Positions 59,428-64,000 of a DNA stretch of 64,000 nucleotides are shown here, piece by piece. The stretch is taken from the NCBI RefSeq assembly GCF_022539665.2, contig NC_081340.1:2542001-2606000 (forward strand), written 5' to 3'. Source of the stretch: Daphnia carinata (lineage: Eukaryota > Arthropoda > Branchiopoda > Diplostraca > Daphniidae). Positions within the stretch are counted from its first letter, which is position 1, and the number at the start of each line of letters is the position of its first letter. Below the pieces are notes generated by a model. It was not told the origin of the DNA. It saw only the letters and a list, made by a program, of their open reading frames with translations, and did not search any database. The translations under genes and the position numbers were made by a program.

Positions 59428-62282
59428 TTAAAGTCGTGCCATAAAGAGCTGGTGGTCAGTAAGTGAATCCAAAGGTCAGACCATGATATTAACTACCAGC
59501 TACCTATTAGATTCCTTGGTTCTCTCGCTCTGTTCTTTTGCCGACCTTTAAGAGACAAGGTGTATACGATCGTTGCAACATTTTCACTGTTCTTAGTTCA
59601 TTACTCAAAACAAAAGATTGTTTGTGTGCGTTGCTTCAAAAGAATATCCTGGAGTATATGTCGCATGTAAGCCGTTCATTTCTTGCCATTTAAAGGTTGA
59701 CACTCTGCGTAAACGAGATCAGCGCCATACAGAGTAAACAATAAAACCCTCTCAAGGACCGAAGAAAAAGGTTAGGATGACGTGGAAATGAAACTTCGTC
59801 ACAAATATCGAAAGGAATTGTCCTCGCGTCTTTTCAATGTTCATGACGATCTCTGCGACCCGTAAATTTTTTATCTTTGAAAAAAACAAAAAAACATTAT
59901 GCTTACAGAAGCATTGCTATTTGTGTGGTGTTGTAATGAATTCGATGTCTCAGCTTTTGCTAACCAGTTTTTGCACGAATAATGCGAACCCAATGACAGA
60001 CGCCCAAATCTTGTTTTTCTAACCTCTCCGTTTCTGCATTTGTATGATTTTCTATATACAGCTGTTAGTGTTTTCATTATCAACCTATACTTTAGCTATC
60101 GTTTTTTTTTTCTTCCATGAAAAATGCCCTATATCTACCGGTTAAGCAGAACGTTACCCTTTGTAGGTGCGATTGAGTTCATTTATGGGGCGTTTTCTTC
60201 CTTACTTTCTTTTCTTTATGCGTTTGTTTTACTTACTGGTTGAACAAAAATAATCCAATTACTTGTCGGGATGTTAACAGTAAATCGCTTTGAAAGTTGC
60301 GGTAACCCGTGGACAAAAGTTATACGGCTTCCCTTATAGAAGAAACTGACCGCACAACAAAAGTATCGTCAACGCCACCATAGTCAATAAATATGCAAGC
60401 GAAACTCTCCAAGTCTCTCAGTCGGATTTCGATCCTGACGCTTGATTAGTTATTAGTGAAAAATCTGCATCAACGAGTCCACGTAAAAGCCTATGTAACA
60501 CTGGCAAAACCTGCCTTCTTCTTTTCGAATTATGGAGTTAAGGTAAGTTTTATTTTATTTGATGTACAATTGGTTGGGAATTGATCGACATCTATCTCGG
60601 CAGCTATGTTCTTTTTATTCTATACTTTGAATTGATTACTTGATGAGAGACCTGTATTTGAAGCGATTGTCCAATGAAAATAGAATTTGTACGAATAGCG
60701 TTTATGATGCCTTTTGATAAACCTATAGTATCCGCCCATCCGTCACTTGCCACCGTCGGTTATAACACTTCCTCTTGGTTTCCCCAACGTTCACAGTTAT
60801 GATTAGAGCTCATTCTTTATATTCAGGTATTCCGTTACACGTCAAAGAATGATTGGTTTAGCTTATAGTAGTCTAGGCCTAGCGTCGATAGAGAAGTCAA
60901 AGTTCATAAACCGGCACAAAAAAGTTCTGGATTAAGCCCGATCGTCAACCTCCAGTGCTGACAGCTCACAAGAAACAATTTTGATTGCGTCTTGTGATCA
61001 ATTTTAACTTTATTGAAGCTTATTTTTTCCGATTGTAAAGCGATGATTTTGTTGGTTATACCAGTGAAGTGTACGGAAACTGGTCAGTAGATTTTCTTGT
61101 TGTATTAGAAGGGATATGCACTAAAATTTAGTCGCAATTGAAGCAAATTTTCGACATCGGCTACGCGGTGTCTCAAGTATAGACGGTTAAGGTCGGAAAA
61201 TAATTGGATATGGAAAAATGTTTTTTATGTTTTTTTTTTCTTTATGTAGGTGTAGTACTCTATTTATTTATTTTTTGTTATTTTTCGAAACCGCCTTATC
61301 CGTGCACTTTTCATAGTTTTCCCTCCTTCAGAGTACGGACGAGAATAGGACTGTCTTCTTAAAGCATTTGGCATTTTCGTTCAGGTTAAGGGGAACAAAG
61401 CAACTTAGGAATTGGCAACAATACACACGCAAACAGGTTTTGTTACTGTTGCGCTATTTTTTTATTTTCCTTTTTTTCTTGTAGTTGCCGCTGTGACCCC
61501 CTATCCGTGAATCGAAGGGTTACACATTCATTTTCCATATAGTGGGAAACATATCGTCATTGGGAACACATTTTTGTGTTCCCATCTTAACCTAACGATC
61601 CATTAAAGGTGGAGCAATCTTTCACATAAAGCAAGAAAATTCATGTCTGTTATGGAATGGGCGCCGATGTGCATACCACGGCCCACACCTATTTGTTAAA
61701 AAAAAAAGCCACCGAATGAAACAAAAAACTGCCGATAACTTCCATTAAGTATTATGTTTTTTTTTTAAATGAGTAGTACTCTTTGATGCGATAACCACTA
61801 GTAGTTAACAACAGATATAAATGACCTGGTAGTAATTCCATCCAAATCGCCAAGCCCCATTATCGATTAAAAGAAAATTGCATGTCCGAATATGGAAGGA
61901 AATTTTTATAGTGAAAGAAGGTAACAAGTGAATTGTTTTGATTGTATGCTTGGGTTGGCGTATATTTCGTTCTCTCTATCAACAGTAAGTTACAGGCAAA
62001 CAGAATCATATTAATCGGTGTTTTTCCTTATTCAAATACTAGTAGGTGTCCTCGAAACATTATTGCCCTACAGAACGAAATTCAATTGGATCCTGTGGTA
62101 GGGTTTTGTGGTATAGTCAATGATGAGATAAATAGATTGTTGTTCTATCCGTAGCCAGTTGTCATCTATCCGAAATCGTTCCTTTGTAGACGTTATAGAG
62201 TTGAAACAAACATATGTAGATCACGAGTCCATTACAGTGTAATCGGGATGTGAAAACATTGATCAGGAATTCCATTGCTGAA
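59428..62282. other. Intergenic between opsin copies 2 and 3
   Basis: About 2.85 kb of AT-rich sequence with no supported exon or RNA gene. A perfect 9-bp-stem hairpin (GGGAACACA, four-base loop, complement) lies at 61562-61583. No relic of a further opsin is visible. Confidence 0.4.
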
Positions 62283-64000
62283 TTATGCCGCGGTTGTTGC
62301 GGATGAGGCTTCCGTTTTAGTCGAGCCAGTCGATTGATTGTCTCCTCCGTGTTTGCTCGGCTTCTTGGTTTCCACAACGATGCACAGCCATGGGTAGAGC
62401 TCTTTCAGGCACTAAATGCAAACGAAGCAATAGGAAAATAATTGATTAATCATTTTGCAATAGAATGCATTCGACAGTTCCACGTAGGTCTAGCTATTCT
62501 TTTTTGAAAGGCGTTTAACGAAGATGAGCTGTTGGCTCGTAATGCAGATTGCGCAAACAGACGACTTGTGGCCCATAAACCCAGTTAAAGGAAAGCAAAT
62601 CCTTCTTTTAGTTTCAAAGTACATACCTCGCGATATTTAGGATGCGACAAGGCATAGATGAGTGGGTTATAGACGCAAGATGTTTTAGCAAGGATGACGG
62701 GAAGTTCGCAGATGTAAGGTGTGATCTTAGAGGTATCTCCCCATGTTCCCAGCATACAGACAACGGTAAATGGAGTCCAGGCAATGGTCCACAGCGTAAC
62801 GTTGATAATGGCCACTTTAGCGATGCGGATTTCGGCTGAGACGGCCTGTTGATCGCTGTTGCTTCTCAGGGAACTAACATTCATCTTTTTGGCTTGTTGA
62901 CGTAGTTCATCTTCGTGGTGAAACACTGCCTTGACAATGAAGTAGTAACAGCCAATGATGATGATGATGGGAATAACATAGAGGAACATCGTAGAAGCAA
63001 GAATGTGGCTCTTGTTGTTCATGTCGGTGGTCAGTCCATCAAAAGAACACCTATGTTAAGTAGGAATTTTCCCGATTTTAGAAACTGGGGTGCAATGTTG
63101 AAGGGGATAATAGTCTTGGTCTGGCAAATGTAACAGCTTACGTTCCCAGCATTCCATCCATAGCGTAGTAGCCCCAGCCAACGAGAGGGGACACCGACCA
63201 ACCGAAGGCGTACAACCAGTTGAAAATGATCATTGTTGAAGCCTTGCCGAAAGTCAGTGGGGCGGCGTTGAATCCTTTCACGATCACATTGTATCTGTAA
63301 GTGGGATACAACGATATGTACGCAAACACATAAACATGTTTTAGTTGCAAATGTCAATAAATCAGCTTAAGTTTACTATGATGACCCACCGATCCCAAGA
63401 AATGAGGACTAGCGTAGTAATCTGGCTATAACCGCACAGGGCACCTGAATTAAACAATTAAAGAATAACATTTGTACAAAGCCATGTTTGCTGAAACAGG
63501 TAATCCCACCGCAGAATGCGTGAATTTGGCAACCTAATTCGCCAAATTTCCATGGACCACCCGTGAAGAAATTGTAGCAAGCCTCGGGTAGGAGGGAAAT
63601 CATCAAAAGGAAATCAGAGACGGCCAGATTCATCACGAGCATATTGGCTGGTGTTCGCAGAGCAGGAAAGCTTCCCAAGATCCTCAATACCATGTAGTTT
63701 CCAGCAGTGGCCATAACGCCTGAATTGAATCAACGAAATGAAAGATCGAAATAGCTGAAGGCCGAATTTCATTCACAGTGAAAGTGATGCAGAGCCCTTA
63801 CACAGTGAATCATTACTTACCAATAAACAAATAAAGGATTCCGAATAAATAGTAGATCATGGGATGAGGAGCTTTTTGCGTTTGCCAATGAGGATGCAGG
63901 AAGCTGCGGATCTCTTCCGGTGCGAATTGGTAGACAGTGAAGCTGTCAGGAATGGCCCATGGATTGAATGGCTGTTGTTGAGCCATAGCAGTCACGTTAG
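62283..64000 (-). CDS. Visual r-opsin, copy 3 (diverged paralogue, 5' end may leave window)
   Basis: Six minus-strand exons: 63821-63986 or beyond, 63510-63719, 63390-63444, 63142-63294, 62627-63050 and 62283-62411, in phase, at least 378 residues. Motifs: QITTLVLISWDRYNVIVKGF, DDELRQQAKK-like loop (EDELRQQAKKMNVSSLRS), LAKTSCVYNPLIY with the retinal lysine, HPKYRE, and CLKELYPWLCIVVE. The frame stays open upstream of the ATG at 63986 and includes an NVT sequon at the window edge, so translation may start outside. Two intron differences separate it from copies 1 and 2: the helix-3 intron lies after GAT-CG instead of before ISWDR, and there is an extra intron after HPKYRE. Confidence 0.92.

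Noticed and set aside
1-64000. CRISPR arrays, bacterial operons, prophage or restriction systems
   Set aside because: The window is intron-rich nuclear animal DNA. No spaced direct-repeat array or prokaryotic gene was seen.

Overview
The window is arthropod nuclear DNA, most likely from a cladoceran crustacean of the Daphnia type. The grounds are intron-rich genes with many introns of only about 55-70 bp, a tandem array of visual-type r-opsins, AATAAA-type 3' ends, and gene families common in crustaceans (secreted DNA/RNA nuclease, EndoU, C1q-domain proteins). No organism was given, so this is inference. Exon boundaries were read by eye from GT/AG sites and reading phase. For most genes the phases sum to an uninterrupted protein, which is the main support for the models.

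Layout. 1-7300 is sparse: a tRNA-Ser-like gene, a scrap of DDE transposase and a truncated WD40 (TBL1-like) gene. 7300-18100 holds an unrecognised 240-residue protein divergent from a membrane-anchored histidine acid phosphatase, then an ITPRID/KRAP-like protein, then an SGK3-type PX kinase on the minus strand. 21000-24500 carries two tandem EndoU ribonuclease genes, one with two extra somatomedin B modules on a single symmetric exon. 25900-41600 is gene dense: COX7A, ALG12, pyruvate carboxylase, a secreted DNA/RNA nuclease, a YIL108W-type metallopeptidase, DCAF12 and a short FAM169-like protein.

41700-51100 is repeat rich. It starts with an 18-bp tandem array and a small coiled-coil gene whose end runs into a very large inverted repeat (two arms of about 1.5 kb around a spacer of about 0.55 kb with three tRNA-like segments). 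It continues with a fold-back AATCG-rich block and copies of a short terminal-inverted-repeat element. 51100-54620 has two C1q-like secreted protein genes and two exons of an unidentified gene.

54960-64000 is an opsin cluster on the minus strand. Two nearly identical genes lie in a tandem duplication of about 2.5-2.65 kb, and a more diverged third gene with a different intron layout runs to the window end.

There is no operon logic here. Functional themes are housekeeping metabolism (pyruvate carboxylase, COX7A), ER glycan synthesis (ALG12), ubiquitin-ligase adaptor (DCAF12), PI3K-type signalling (SGK3), secreted or extracellular proteins (EndoU pair, nuclease, C1q pair) and vision (opsins). 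I did not find a clearly new biological system. The best candidates for follow-up are the giant inverted repeat with its tRNA-like core, the symmetric SMB exon in the EndoU pair, and the structure of the opsin duplication.
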